A stretch of DNA of 64,000 bases from Hymenobacter sp. HSC-4F20 (GTDB lineage Bacteria > Bacteroidota > Bacteroidia > Cytophagales > Hymenobacteraceae): contig NZ_JAHZTD010000001.1 in NCBI RefSeq assembly GCF_019599275.1, forward strand, positions 434,001 to 498,000. Reading direction: 5' to 3'. Shown here piece after piece: positions 34,198 to 41,673 of the stretch. The position numbers and the translations under genes are program-made. The notes beneath the pieces are model-generated. The model was not told where the DNA came from. It saw only the letters and a program-made list of their open reading frames with translations, and searched no databases. How positions within the stretch are numbered: position 1 is the stretch's first letter; the number at the start of each line of letters is the position of its first letter.

Positions 34198-34650
34198 CTA
34201 TTTGGTCTTGGCCTGAATAAGCTTCAGTACCTCGGCATTGCCACCTTCCTTGGCGCTGGTTAGCACGTCTTTTCCATCTTTGTCCTTGGCCTTGGGGTTT
34301 GCTCCGCTGGCCAGCAGAAACTCCACTACCGGCAGGTGCCCACCGGCGGCGGCGGCCATCAGCGGCGTAGTGTTAAACGAATCCGGCTTGTCAACCTGGG
34401 CCTTATTTTTCACCAGGGCCTTTACCACGTCCAGATGGCCATTGCCGGCCGAAATAACCAGGAAAGTAGTCGGGAAGCCGGGCATCATTTCCACCGCAGC
34501 ATTGGCATCGGCCCCGGCAGCCAACAAGGCATCAACATCGGCAGCCTTATTCTTCATAACGGCGGCGTACACCTTTTGCGTGGGGGTTTGGGCGTACGTA
34601 AGGGTAGTAGCGGCGAGAAATAGTGTAAAAAAGAGAAGAAGTTTTTTCAT
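34198..34650 (-). CDS. Periplasmic ankyrin-repeat protein
   Basis: 150 residues. Signal peptide 1-20 (MKKLLLFFTLFLAATTLTYA, cleaved before QTP). Then about four ankyrin units: AAVMKNKAADVDALLAAGADANA, VISAGNGHLDVVKALVKNKAQVD, PLMAAAAGGHLPVVEFLLASGANPK and the final KEGGNAEVLKLIQAKTK. The repeats are for protein contacts, probably in the periplasm. The -7 element TATATTTG is at 34685-34692. Partner unknown. Confidence 0.85.
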   Translation of the reverse strand: MKKLLLFFTLFLAATTLTYAQTPTQKVYAAVMKNKAADVDALLAAGADANAAVEMMPGFPTTFLVISAGNGHLDVVKALVKNKAQVDKPDSFNTTPLMAAAAGGHLPVVEFLLASGANPKAKDKDGKDVLTSAKEGGNAEVLKLIQAKTK

Positions 34651-34684
34651 GCCGAGAAATCCAAAGGTGGAGAGAAAGCAAACT

Positions 34685-34692
34685 CAAATATA
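34685..34692 (-). promoter_or_regulatory. -7 promoter element of the ankyrin gene
   Basis: Reads TATATTTG on the minus strand, an exact TAnnTTTG match, 34 bases before the ATG at 34650. Confidence 0.5.
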
Positions 34693-34852
34693 GGGATACC
34701 GGGCCGGAATCCCCCTTTCTCAGGGCGTACTCCGGCAACCCGGCCGGGTGCTCCGGGCTTAAGGCAGTTGATAAGAAGAAAAAAAGGAGGTATTCAGGAG
34801 CTTTAAGCTGAGCCCCTTACCCCAGCAGATTCCTTGGATTAGAGCAGGGTTA

Positions 34853-34869
34853 TGTAGAATCGTTTTAAA
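34853..34869. promoter_or_regulatory. Operator-like palindrome, copy 1 (imperfect)
   Basis: TGTAGAA-TCG-TTTTAAA matches the TTTAGAA-N3-TTCTAAA pattern at 6 of 7 positions in one arm and 6 of 7 in the other. Confidence 0.4.
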
Positions 34870-34911
34870 TAAATTTCGTTTCCTGGAATTCCTGCCCTTA
34901 CTTTGCTGCGC

Positions 34912-34928
34912 TTTAGAAACGTTCTAAA
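34912..34928. promoter_or_regulatory. Operator-like palindrome, copy 2 (perfect)
   Basis: TTTAGAA-ACG-TTCTAAA is a perfect 7-3-7 palindrome 12 bases before the ATG of the TonB receptor, over the expected transcription start. It is the best copy of a motif shared with the promoter of the receptor at 44238. Confidence 0.55.
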
Positions 34929-34940
34929 TAAGTAGCTCGC

Positions 34941-37403
34941 ATGAACACATTGCAACGCCTGGGTTTGGTTTCCACCTTAACAGCCTGTTCCCTTTCTGCT
35001 GTCGCACAGCAAGCCGCCTCGATTCGCGGCACCATTACCACCTCCGATGGTCGGCCAGCTGAATCGGTTACGGTTGGGTTGAAAGGGCGCAGCCAGGGGG
35101 CTATTACCAACAGCCTGGGGCAGTATGTAATTGAGCGGGTACGCGACGGGCAGTACACAGTAAGTGTGACGGCCGTAGGCTTGAAGTCGGAGGAGCGGGT
35201 AGTAACGGTAAGCGGCGGACAGGGCGTAACCCTCGACTTTGCCCTTGCTGAAAACTCGGAGCAATTGAAAGAGGTAGTCGTGAACGGCGCCCGCGTGAAC
35301 CGCTTCGCCCGCAAGCAGTCGGTGGACGTGAATAAGATGCCCCTAGACAACCTGGAAAACCCGCAGGTGTATGCTACCGTGGGCAAGGAGCTGCTGACCG
35401 AGCAACTGGTTTTTTCGGTAGATGATGCGACGCGCAACGCCCCGGGCCTGCAGAAAATGTGGGACGCCACCGGCCGCGGCGGCGACGGCGGCGCCTTCTA
35501 CGCCGCGCGGGGCTTCGTTACGCAAAGCCAGTTGCGCAACGGCGTGGCCGGCAACGTAACCGGCAACATCGACGCGGTGAACCTGGAGAAGCTGGAAGTC
35601 ATTAAAGGCCCCTCGGCTACCCTGTTCGGCTCGGCCCTGACCTCGTATGGCGGCTTGATTAACCGCGTCACGAAAAAGCCGCTCGACACCTTCGGCGGCG
35701 AGGTAAACCTGGCGGCCGGTAGCTACGGCTTCCACCGCGTGAGTGCCGACGTGAACCTGGTGGACCAGAACACGCCCGCCGACCAGCCCAAAACGCTGGG
35801 CTTCCGCCTGAACACGGCCTACACCTACGAGGATAACTTCCAGAACAAGGGCTACACCGGCTTCAACAAGAACCTGGCCGTGGCTCCCAGCCTGCAGTGG
35901 CGCCCCTCGGACCGGCTGACGGTGAACCTGGACGCGGAAATCTACAAGGGCCGGGGCACGGGCAACCAGTTCATTTTCCTGTATTTCGCGCCGGCCCAAC
36001 TGGGCTTTGACCGGGCCGATAAGTCGCCGTTTGATTACCGCCAGTCGTACCAGGGGCCGGGCCTGATTCAGGATTCGCGCAGCACCAACCTGTTCGGGCA
36101 GGTGCAGTACAAGATTTCGCCCGCCTTCACGGCCACCACCTACCTGACCAGCAGCAACAGCTACTCGAACGGCAACTCGGCGTACTTCTACCTGACGCCG
36201 TCTACTCCGGATTTCCGCAGCCGCCACCCCGAGTTGCCGGCCGCCGACAACTACCTGGTGCGCGCCGACCAATCGACGGACAACAGCCAGCGCCAGCTGT
36301 GGGAAGTGCAGCAGCTCTTCAACGGCGACTTCCAGGTGGGTAACATGCGCAACCGCGTGGTGCTGGGCCTGGATTTCCTGCGCATCAACTCGGACGTCAA
36401 CTTCGTGGGTGCCAACTTCGACACGGTGGCCCTGGCCTCGCCGCGACCCATCCTGGACCGCTTCAACGGCACTAATATGAACGCCGTGTACGCTAGCGGC
36501 GGCGGGGGGCGCTACCTGGTCACCACCAAATCGAACACCTACAGCGCCTTCGTGTCGGATGTGCTGAACCTGACCGAGCAGCTAAGCGTGCTGGCTGCCC
36601 TGCGCGTGGACCACGTCGACAACAAAGGCGGGCTCTACTACTCGCCCGTAGCGGCCTACAAGCAGACTACTTTTTCGCCGAAGTTCGGGCTGGTGTATCA
36701 GCCGGTGAAGGAGCGGGTAAGCGTGTTTGCCAACTACCAGAACAGCTTTAACAACCTGGGCCTCTACCTGGCCGAAGACGGCAGCCGTCCGCTGGCCCGG
36801 CCCGAGCGTGCCAACCAGTGGGAAGGTGGGGTGAAACTGGACGCGGCCGGCGGCCGCCTCAGCGCCACGGTGAGCTACTACGACATCCGGGTGCAGGACC
36901 GGCTGCGGCTGCTGGGCTACGCGCCCACCACGTTTGAAGCCATCAACGCCCAGGACGCCACCCAGCGTAGCAAAGGCGTGGAAGTTAATTTTACTGCCAA
37001 CCCGGTGTCTGGCCTGAACGTGGTCGGCGGCTTCTCCTACAACAATTCGAAGTTTGAGGATTCGCCCGAAGACGTGAACGGCCGCCGGCCCAACACCGCT
37101 TCCTCGCCCTACCTGGCCAACGCCTGGGTGAGCTACCGCCAGCCCGAGGGCGCGCTGCGCGGCCTGGGCGCGGGCATCGGCGGCAACTACGCCAGCGAAA
37201 ACCGCGTGCAGAACTCCAGCACCAACGTGTTTACCCTGCCCAGCTATACCATCTTTAACGCCAGCATCTTCTACGACCAGCCCAAATACCGCATTTCGGC
37301 CAAGGTAGATAACCTGACCGACCAGCAGTACTGGACCGGCTACACCACCATGAACCCGCAGAAGCTGCGCAGCATTATTGGTAGCGTGGCGTACAAGTTC
37401 TAA
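34941..37403 (+). CDS. TonB-dependent siderophore receptor
   Basis: 820 residues. Signal peptide 1-22 (MNTLQRLGLVSTLTACSLSAVA, cleaved before QQ). Residues 26-110 are a carboxypeptidase-like regulatory domain (IRGTITTSDGRPAESVTVGLKG). The plug runs to about 240, with LEKLEVIKGPSATLFGSALTSYGG at about 215-238. The barrel ends in LRSIIGSVAYKF with the terminal Phe typical of outer-membrane proteins. It probably imports ferric siderophores. A PepSY membrane protein gene follows 18 bases later, and two operator-like palindromes precede it, so iron-regulated expression is likely. Confidence 0.92.
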   Translation: MNTLQRLGLVSTLTACSLSAVAQQAASIRGTITTSDGRPAESVTVGLKGRSQGAITNSLGQYVIERVRDGQYTVSVTAVGLKSEERVVTVSGGQGVTLDFALAENSEQLKEVVVNGARVNRFARKQSVDVNKMPLDNLENPQVYATVGKELLTEQLVFSVDDATRNAPGLQKMWDATGRGGDGGAFYAARGFVTQSQLRNGVAGNVTGNIDAVNLEKLEVIKGPSATLFGSALTSYGGLINRVTKKPLDTFGGEVNLAAGSYGFHRVSADVNLVDQNTPADQPKTLGFRLNTAYTYEDNFQNKGYTGFNKNLAVAPSLQWRPSDRLTVNLDAEIYKGRGTGNQFIFLYFAPAQLGFDRADKSPFDYRQSYQGPGLIQDSRSTNLFGQVQYKISPAFTATTYLTSSNSYSNGNSAYFYLTPSTPDFRSRHPELPAADNYLVRADQSTDNSQRQLWEVQQLFNGDFQVGNMRNRVVLGLDFLRINSDVNFVGANFDTVALASPRPILDRFNGTNMNAVYASGGGGRYLVTTKSNTYSAFVSDVLNLTEQLSVLAALRVDHVDNKGGLYYSPVAAYKQTTFSPKFGLVYQPVKERVSVFANYQNSFNNLGLYLAEDGSRPLARPERANQWEGGVKLDAAGGRLSATVSYYDIRVQDRLRLLGYAPTTFEAINAQDATQRSKGVEVNFTANPVSGLNVVGGFSYNNSKFEDSPEDVNGRRPNTASSPYLANAWVSYRQPEGALRGLGAGIGGNYASENRVQNSSTNVFTLPSYTIFNASIFYDQPKYRISAKVDNLTDQQYWTGYTTMNPQKLRSIIGSVAYKF

Positions 37404-37421
37404 CCTAACCCTTTCACGCTT

Positions 37422-38567
37422 ATGACGGCTAAGCAGCTCGTTGGCAAGCTACACCTCTGGCTCGGACTCGCGTCCGGGCTAGTGGTGTTTATTGTGAGCA
37501 TCACGGGGGCCATCTTTGTCTTCCAGGATGAAATCCGGGACCTGACCGAGCCCTGGCGCAAGGTGGAGGCCCAGGCCACGGCACCGGTGCTGCCCTCGCG
37601 CCTGCAGGCCGCCGCCCTGGCCGCCCACCCCAGTATAGACAGCAAGGACACCTGGGTAACCTACTTCGGGCCCGAGCGCTCGGCTACGGTGTTCTTCACC
37701 ACCAAAGCCGGGGCGCCTACGCAGGTGTACCTGAACCCCTACACCGCCGAGGTGCTGCACGAGCACGACCTGCGCACCCACTTCTTTGCGGTTGTGCAGG
37801 AAATCCACATGACCTTGCTGCTGCCCGAGCCGGTAGCCAAATGGGTAGTGGGCGGGGCCGTTATGATTTTCGTGGTGATGCTTATTACCGGCGTGGTGCT
37901 GTGGTGGCCCAAGCGCAAGCAGGAGCGCAAGCAGCGCTTCACCATTAAGTGGGGTGCCCGGTGGCGGCGCGTGAACTACGATTTGCACAACGTGCTGGGC
38001 TTTTACGCCGCCAGCATTGGGCTGATACTGGCCCTGACAGGTCTGCTCATGATTTTTCCTTCGGTGCTGACCCCCATTGCGTACGTGGCCAACGGCGGCA
38101 AGACCTACCCCCAGGACCTGATAACGGCCAAAGTAGACACGCTACAGCCCGTAGCCGCGGCCGCGCAGCCCGTCCGCGACGTTATCTACCAGACCGCCCG
38201 CCGCCGCTCGCCTCAGGCTGAAATGATTCTGCTAGGGCCCACTGGCACCGGCAAAGCGCCCGCCTACTGCTGGACTTACCGCAAGGCCCTGCACTACTAC
38301 TACCGCGACGACTACGCCTTCCACCCGGTTTCGGGCCAGGAACTGCAGGCAAGCTTCCACGACACGAAAAGCGCCGGCACCAAGCTGACCGACATGAACT
38401 ACGACATCCATACCGGCCAGATTCTGGGTTTCGGGGGGAAGCTGGTAGCCTTCCTGGCCAGCCTGATTTCAGCCAGCCTGCCCGTAACTGGCACCATCAT
38501 CTGGTGGGGCCGGCGCAACAAAACCAAAAAGCCCCGTCCCCAGAAGCTACAGGTGCAGGTTGCCTAA
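37422..38567 (+). CDS. PepSY-associated transmembrane protein (PiuB-like)
   Basis: 381 residues. N-terminal helix at about 10-33 (LHLWLGLASGLVVFIVSITGAIFVF), a periplasmic PepSY-like stretch to about 135, then helices near 140-165 (VVGGAVMIFVVMLITGVVLWWP), 190-215 and 340-365. It contains the conserved His residues of the family, for example HMTLL and NYDLHNVLGF. Such proteins are linked to siderophore iron release in the inner membrane or periplasm, possibly with haem. It is in one operon with the receptor upstream. Confidence 0.88.
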   Translation: MTAKQLVGKLHLWLGLASGLVVFIVSITGAIFVFQDEIRDLTEPWRKVEAQATAPVLPSRLQAAALAAHPSIDSKDTWVTYFGPERSATVFFTTKAGAPTQVYLNPYTAEVLHEHDLRTHFFAVVQEIHMTLLLPEPVAKWVVGGAVMIFVVMLITGVVLWWPKRKQERKQRFTIKWGARWRRVNYDLHNVLGFYAASIGLILALTGLLMIFPSVLTPIAYVANGGKTYPQDLITAKVDTLQPVAAAAQPVRDVIYQTARRRSPQAEMILLGPTGTGKAPAYCWTYRKALHYYYRDDYAFHPVSGQELQASFHDTKSAGTKLTDMNYDIHTGQILGFGGKLVAFLASLISASLPVTGTIIWWGRRNKTKKPRPQKLQVQVA

Positions 38568-38605
38568 GAAAGCCGGAGGTAGCAAACTGCCGTCGTAATG
38601 ATAAT

Positions 38606-38643
38606 AAGCAAAAAGCCGGGCCCAGGGGCCCGGCTTTTTGCTT
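38606..38643. terminator. Bidirectional terminator between convergent genes
   Basis: AAGCAAAAAGCCGGGCC and GGCCCGGCTTTTTGCTT form a long stem with T-runs at both ends, between the PepSY gene and the SLC10-type transporter gene. Confidence 0.9.
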
Positions 38644-38674
38644 GGTGTGAAAACCAAAACGTCTGCCATCCTGC

Positions 38675-39724
38675 CTAAGCCGGTACAGTCTCGGTGGCTG
38701 CTCTACCCATGCTCTGGGCCATCATGCTGGCCAGAATGATTTGCAGAGCGTGGTAGAGCATAAGGGGGAGCAAAATAAGGCCCGTAGCGGCAGTAGCCGG
38801 GAATAGCAGACTGGCCATGACGCTGCCGTGCACCAACGACTTCTTGGAGCCGCAGAACAGGGCCGTAATCCGGTCTTCGCGCGAGAAGCCCAGTACCCGG
38901 CTCAGACCCCACACCAGTCCGAAAATGGCCAGGTACAGCCCTACCATGCCCAGCGCCAGCAGAGCAATATCCTGGGCGGCGTAGCTGCGGAAAATGCCCT
39001 CGGCAAACGACTCGCAGAACGCCGTGAAGACAATCAGCAGAATCACTACCTGGTCGGAGATGCGCAGAGTGCCTTTGTGCTGCTCGGCGAAAGCACCAAA
39101 GCGGCGGTTGAGCAGCACGCCCGCCACCACCGGCAAAATTACCTGCCAGGTCAGGCTCACGGCCAGGCCCCACAGGTGGCCGCCGTCGGCGGAAGTGTGC
39201 AGGAACAGGCTGGTCCAGAGTGGGGTGAGGAAGATGCCGAGCAGGCTGCTAATGCTGGCGTTGAAGATGGCGGCCGGCAGGTTGCCCCGCGCAATGCTCA
39301 CCATCACGACGGAGGTAGAAACCGTGCTGGGCAGCGTACACAGAAAGAAAATGCTCTGCCAAAGCTGTTCCCCCTTGAGCCCCGCAAACAAGGGCCGCGC
39401 CACTAGCGCCAGCAGCGGAAATGCCACAAACGTAATCAACTGCACCACTACGTGCAGGCGCCAGTTGCGCAGGCCCGCCTTCAGCTTATCGAGGCTCAGG
39501 CGCAGGCCGTAGAAGAAAAAGATAAGCGCCACGCCCGCAGTAGTAACGGCTTTCCACGGAATCGGGCTGGCCTTGCTACCCACGCCTGGAATGAGGTAGG
39601 CCAGTGCCACTGCTCCAATCAGGCCGAGCAGAAACCAGTCGAGCAGGCCTGCCCGGCGGAGCAGGGCAACTACACGGTTTTCGGCGGGACGGGGCGGGAC
39701 GGCAGAAACGGGAGGCTGGCTCAT
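38675..39724 (-). CDS. SLC10/SBF-type transporter (bile acid:sodium symporter family)
   Basis: 349 residues with about nine to ten hydrophobic helices starting near residue 30 (LLDWFLLGLIGAVALAYLIPGVG). The segments VALIFFFYGLRLSLDKLKAGL at about 69-89 and LPSTVSTSVVMVSIARGN at about 131-148 are typical of the SLC10A7/YfeH branch of this family. The YfeH-type subgroup is common in bacteria. The solute is unknown; position inside the iron island suggests, but does not show, a link to metal or siderophore metabolism. Confidence 0.85.
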   Translation of the reverse strand: MSQPPVSAVPPRPAENRVVALLRRAGLLDWFLLGLIGAVALAYLIPGVGSKASPIPWKAVTTAGVALIFFFYGLRLSLDKLKAGLRNWRLHVVVQLITFVAFPLLALVARPLFAGLKGEQLWQSIFFLCTLPSTVSTSVVMVSIARGNLPAAIFNASISSLLGIFLTPLWTSLFLHTSADGGHLWGLAVSLTWQVILPVVAGVLLNRRFGAFAEQHKGTLRISDQVVILLIVFTAFCESFAEGIFRSYAAQDIALLALGMVGLYLAIFGLVWGLSRVLGFSREDRITALFCGSKKSLVHGSVMASLLFPATAATGLILLPLMLYHALQIILASMMAQSMGRAATETVPA

Positions 39725-39739
39725 GGAACGGCAAAATAA

Positions 39740-39768
39740 AAGCGTCAGACCACAGCAGTCTGACGCTT
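39740..39768 (-). terminator. Terminator of the DUF3861 gene
   Basis: AAGCGTCAGAC and GTCTGACGCTT form an 11-bp stem. On the minus strand it is followed by TTATTTTG, a weak T-run. It lies between the DUF3861 gene and the SLC10-type gene. Confidence 0.7.
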
Positions 39769-39801
39769 CTTGATTTCTACGGGCGTAATCAGCGGAGGTT
39801 T

Positions 39802-40107
39802 TTACTCCTGGGGCTTGGTTTGGCCCTTGAGCTTTTTCAGAAACTCCCCGTAGGCTGGCCCGAACTCGGCAAACAGCGGCTCGCCGCGGTGGGCCAGCAG
39901 CACGTTGCCCAGCAGCTTTAAGCCCACGGCCAGGGTAGCCGCTTCCTCGGCCGGCAGAACATCGGCCTGCTGTATGCGCTCGATAATGGCAAACACATCG
40001 TCGTGGTTGGCGAAGGCCAGAGTTAGCGGCTCGTGGAGTGGCTGATCAGGCTGGCTGGCCTGCTGGTGTTCCAGGGTGAGCCGGTACTGATGCTGCTTTT
40101 TACTCAT
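39802..40107 (-). CDS. DUF3861 family protein
   Basis: 101 residues from MSKKQHQYRLTLEH, which is the typical start of the family; the longer frame upstream is not used. It has LTLAFANHDDVFAIIERIQQADVLP at about 28-52 and ATLAVGLKLLGNVLLAHRGEPLFAEFGPAYGEFLKKLK to the end. I recognise the DUF3861 pattern. Function is not known. It is 71 bases downstream of the PepSY gene on the same strand. Confidence 0.82.
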   Translation of the reverse strand: MSKKQHQYRLTLEHQQASQPDQPLHEPLTLAFANHDDVFAIIERIQQADVLPAEEAATLAVGLKLLGNVLLAHRGEPLFAEFGPAYGEFLKKLKGQTKPQE

Positions 40108-40178
40108 AGCGGAAGCAAAGGAGAGGGAAGATAGGAAAAGAGCCGGGCTGAAGCGTGCCTGATGCTGCCGGAGGCAGA

Positions 40179-41534
40179 TTAGACGGCCGTGGCCAGCTTG
40201 CGCTGCTTTTTGTTGGCTTTGCGCAGGCGGTTCAGCCACAGGATGGTGCCGGTGATGGGGAAAGTAAAGCCCAGCACGCACACAATCAGGCTAATGACTT
40301 TAGATGGCCAACCCCAGATGGAACCCGTGTGCACCGGCTTAAACATGCCGCGTACGCGCTGGCCCAGGCTACGCTGCTCGTAGGTTTGCTGGCTTAGCAC
40401 CTGGCCGGAGTACTGGTCGAGGTAGGTTTCGTCGGTAGCGTTTTCGTAGCTGGCATCGGGGCGCAGCGTCGCTACCCGGATGCTGCCTGTGGGGTCTTTG
40501 GGTAGTTGCAGGCTGTAAGAAACCGACGCAGGGGCCAGCTCGCGGGCGCGGGCCAGGGCCGCGTCGGGCGTAAGCCCAGGGGTAGCCGAAGCGGTAGGCG
40601 TCGCACTTGCTTCGGGAGTAGTAGTGGGGGTAGCAGCCGCGGCTCCCGGCACCACCGAAACCGGCGGCTCGGGACGCTGCATGGGCGAGTTGGTCACGGC
40701 GTAGATGCCCTTGTTAAACCACTCAAATGACCAGGCCAGACCTGTAAACGCAAACACGAACAGAAACAGGGCCGAGTAAAAGCCCAGCACAATGTGCAAA
40801 TCGTGGTTGAGGCGCTTCCATCCCCCGCTCCACTTCACCTGCAGGCGCTGTTGCAAGGCCTTGCGCGTGGCGGGCCACCACAGCACAATGCCGGTGATGA
40901 TGATGAACAGGAACATAACGGTGCACACGCCCACAATCAGCTTGCCGATGGGGCCACCCACCATGCCGCGGTGCAGGGCCATCATGGTGAAGAAGAAGGT
41001 TTCGCGGTAGTTCAGCTCGCCGGTTACAGCAGCGGTGTAAGGGTTCACGAACACCACCGGGCCCCGGCCGCCTTCGCCTCCGCCACCTTTGCCGCCCTTG
41101 CCCTCGGGTCCGCCTTTGCCGCCCCGCTCAGCGCGGCCACCCTCGGCGTGTTGTCCTGCCGCCTGCGGGCCTTTGCCGGCTTCCGAGCGGCTCTCGCCCC
41201 CACGCTGACCGCCTTCACCCCGGCCTTTGCCTTCGCCCTTCTGCTCACCGCCCGGCGCGCCAGCCAAGTTGAACTCTACGGTGCGGGTAGGGTCGGCGTA
41301 CACTTTCATGCCCGTAATCTTCGCGTCGGCCTTATAGGCTTTTACGGCCGCCGTGAGGCGTTCCAGGGGTAGGGTCGGGGTAGCAGCGGGCGTCACGAAG
41401 TACCGCTCGGGGTGCCAGGCCTGCTCCAGTTCTTTTTCGAAGACCAGCACGCCGCCCGTGAGGCAGACCACGGCAATAACCAGCCCCGAAACCAGGCTGA
41501 GGTAGAGGTGAATGTTGCGGAAGAAGATTTTCAT
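40179..41534 (-). CDS. PepSY membrane protein with a Gly/Glu/Lys-rich insert
   Basis: The ATG at 41532-41534 (MKIFFRNIHLYLSLVSGLVIAVVCLTGGVLVF) starts the first membrane helix, as in the paralog at 37422. 451 residues. The periplasmic PepSY part holds a low-complexity insert at about 95-160 composed mainly of Gly, Glu, Lys and Arg, then YRETFFFTMMALHRGMVGG and further helices at about 180-205, 230-250 and 415-440. A Thr/Ala/Pro-rich stretch lies at about 290-325. The paralog lacks both stretches. It is likely linked to siderophore iron use. A terminator-like stem separates it from the receptor gene upstream. Confidence 0.85.
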   Translation of the reverse strand: MKIFFRNIHLYLSLVSGLVIAVVCLTGGVLVFEKELEQAWHPERYFVTPAATPTLPLERLTAAVKAYKADAKITGMKVYADPTRTVEFNLAGAPGGEQKGEGKGRGEGGQRGGESRSEAGKGPQAAGQHAEGGRAERGGKGGPEGKGGKGGGGEGGRGPVVFVNPYTAAVTGELNYRETFFFTMMALHRGMVGGPIGKLIVGVCTVMFLFIIITGIVLWWPATRKALQQRLQVKWSGGWKRLNHDLHIVLGFYSALFLFVFAFTGLAWSFEWFNKGIYAVTNSPMQRPEPPVSVVPGAAAATPTTTPEASATPTASATPGLTPDAALARARELAPASVSYSLQLPKDPTGSIRVATLRPDASYENATDETYLDQYSGQVLSQQTYEQRSLGQRVRGMFKPVHTGSIWGWPSKVISLIVCVLGFTFPITGTILWLNRLRKANKKQRKLATAV

Positions 41535-41564
41535 GGGGCTAAAATACAAGGCGGAACGTCGGGC

Positions 41565-41611
41565 GAAAACCCGAAAGGTGGCTAGTTGCAGCCAGCACCT
41601 TTCGGGTTTTC
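41565..41611 (-). terminator. Terminator-like stem between receptor and PepSY genes
   Basis: GAAAACCCGAAAGGTG and its complement at 41596-41611 form a 16-bp stem followed on the minus strand by TTTTC. It could end or reduce transcription from the receptor into the PepSY gene. Confidence 0.6.
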
Positions 41612-41673
41612 TCTTCACTCACTAGTTCTTCGGACAGGAAAGAGGTTTCCTTAACTTCCTGGCAAGGACGCTC

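Larger units (their letters stand above)
34651..34940 (+). other. Regulatory gap upstream of the first iron receptor operon
   Basis: 290 bases holding the ankyrin gene's promoter at 34685-34692 (minus) and two operator-like palindromes at 34853-34869 and 34912-34928. A near-promoter TTACTTTG lies at 34899-34906, six bases before the second palindrome. No small gene was seen. Confidence 0.5.

Noticed and set aside
41041-41270. Repetitive G/C-rich stretch that first looked like a tandem repeat or CRISPR-like array
   Set aside because: It is in frame inside the PepSY gene and encodes the Gly/Glu/Lys-rich insert; there are no regular repeat-spacer units.
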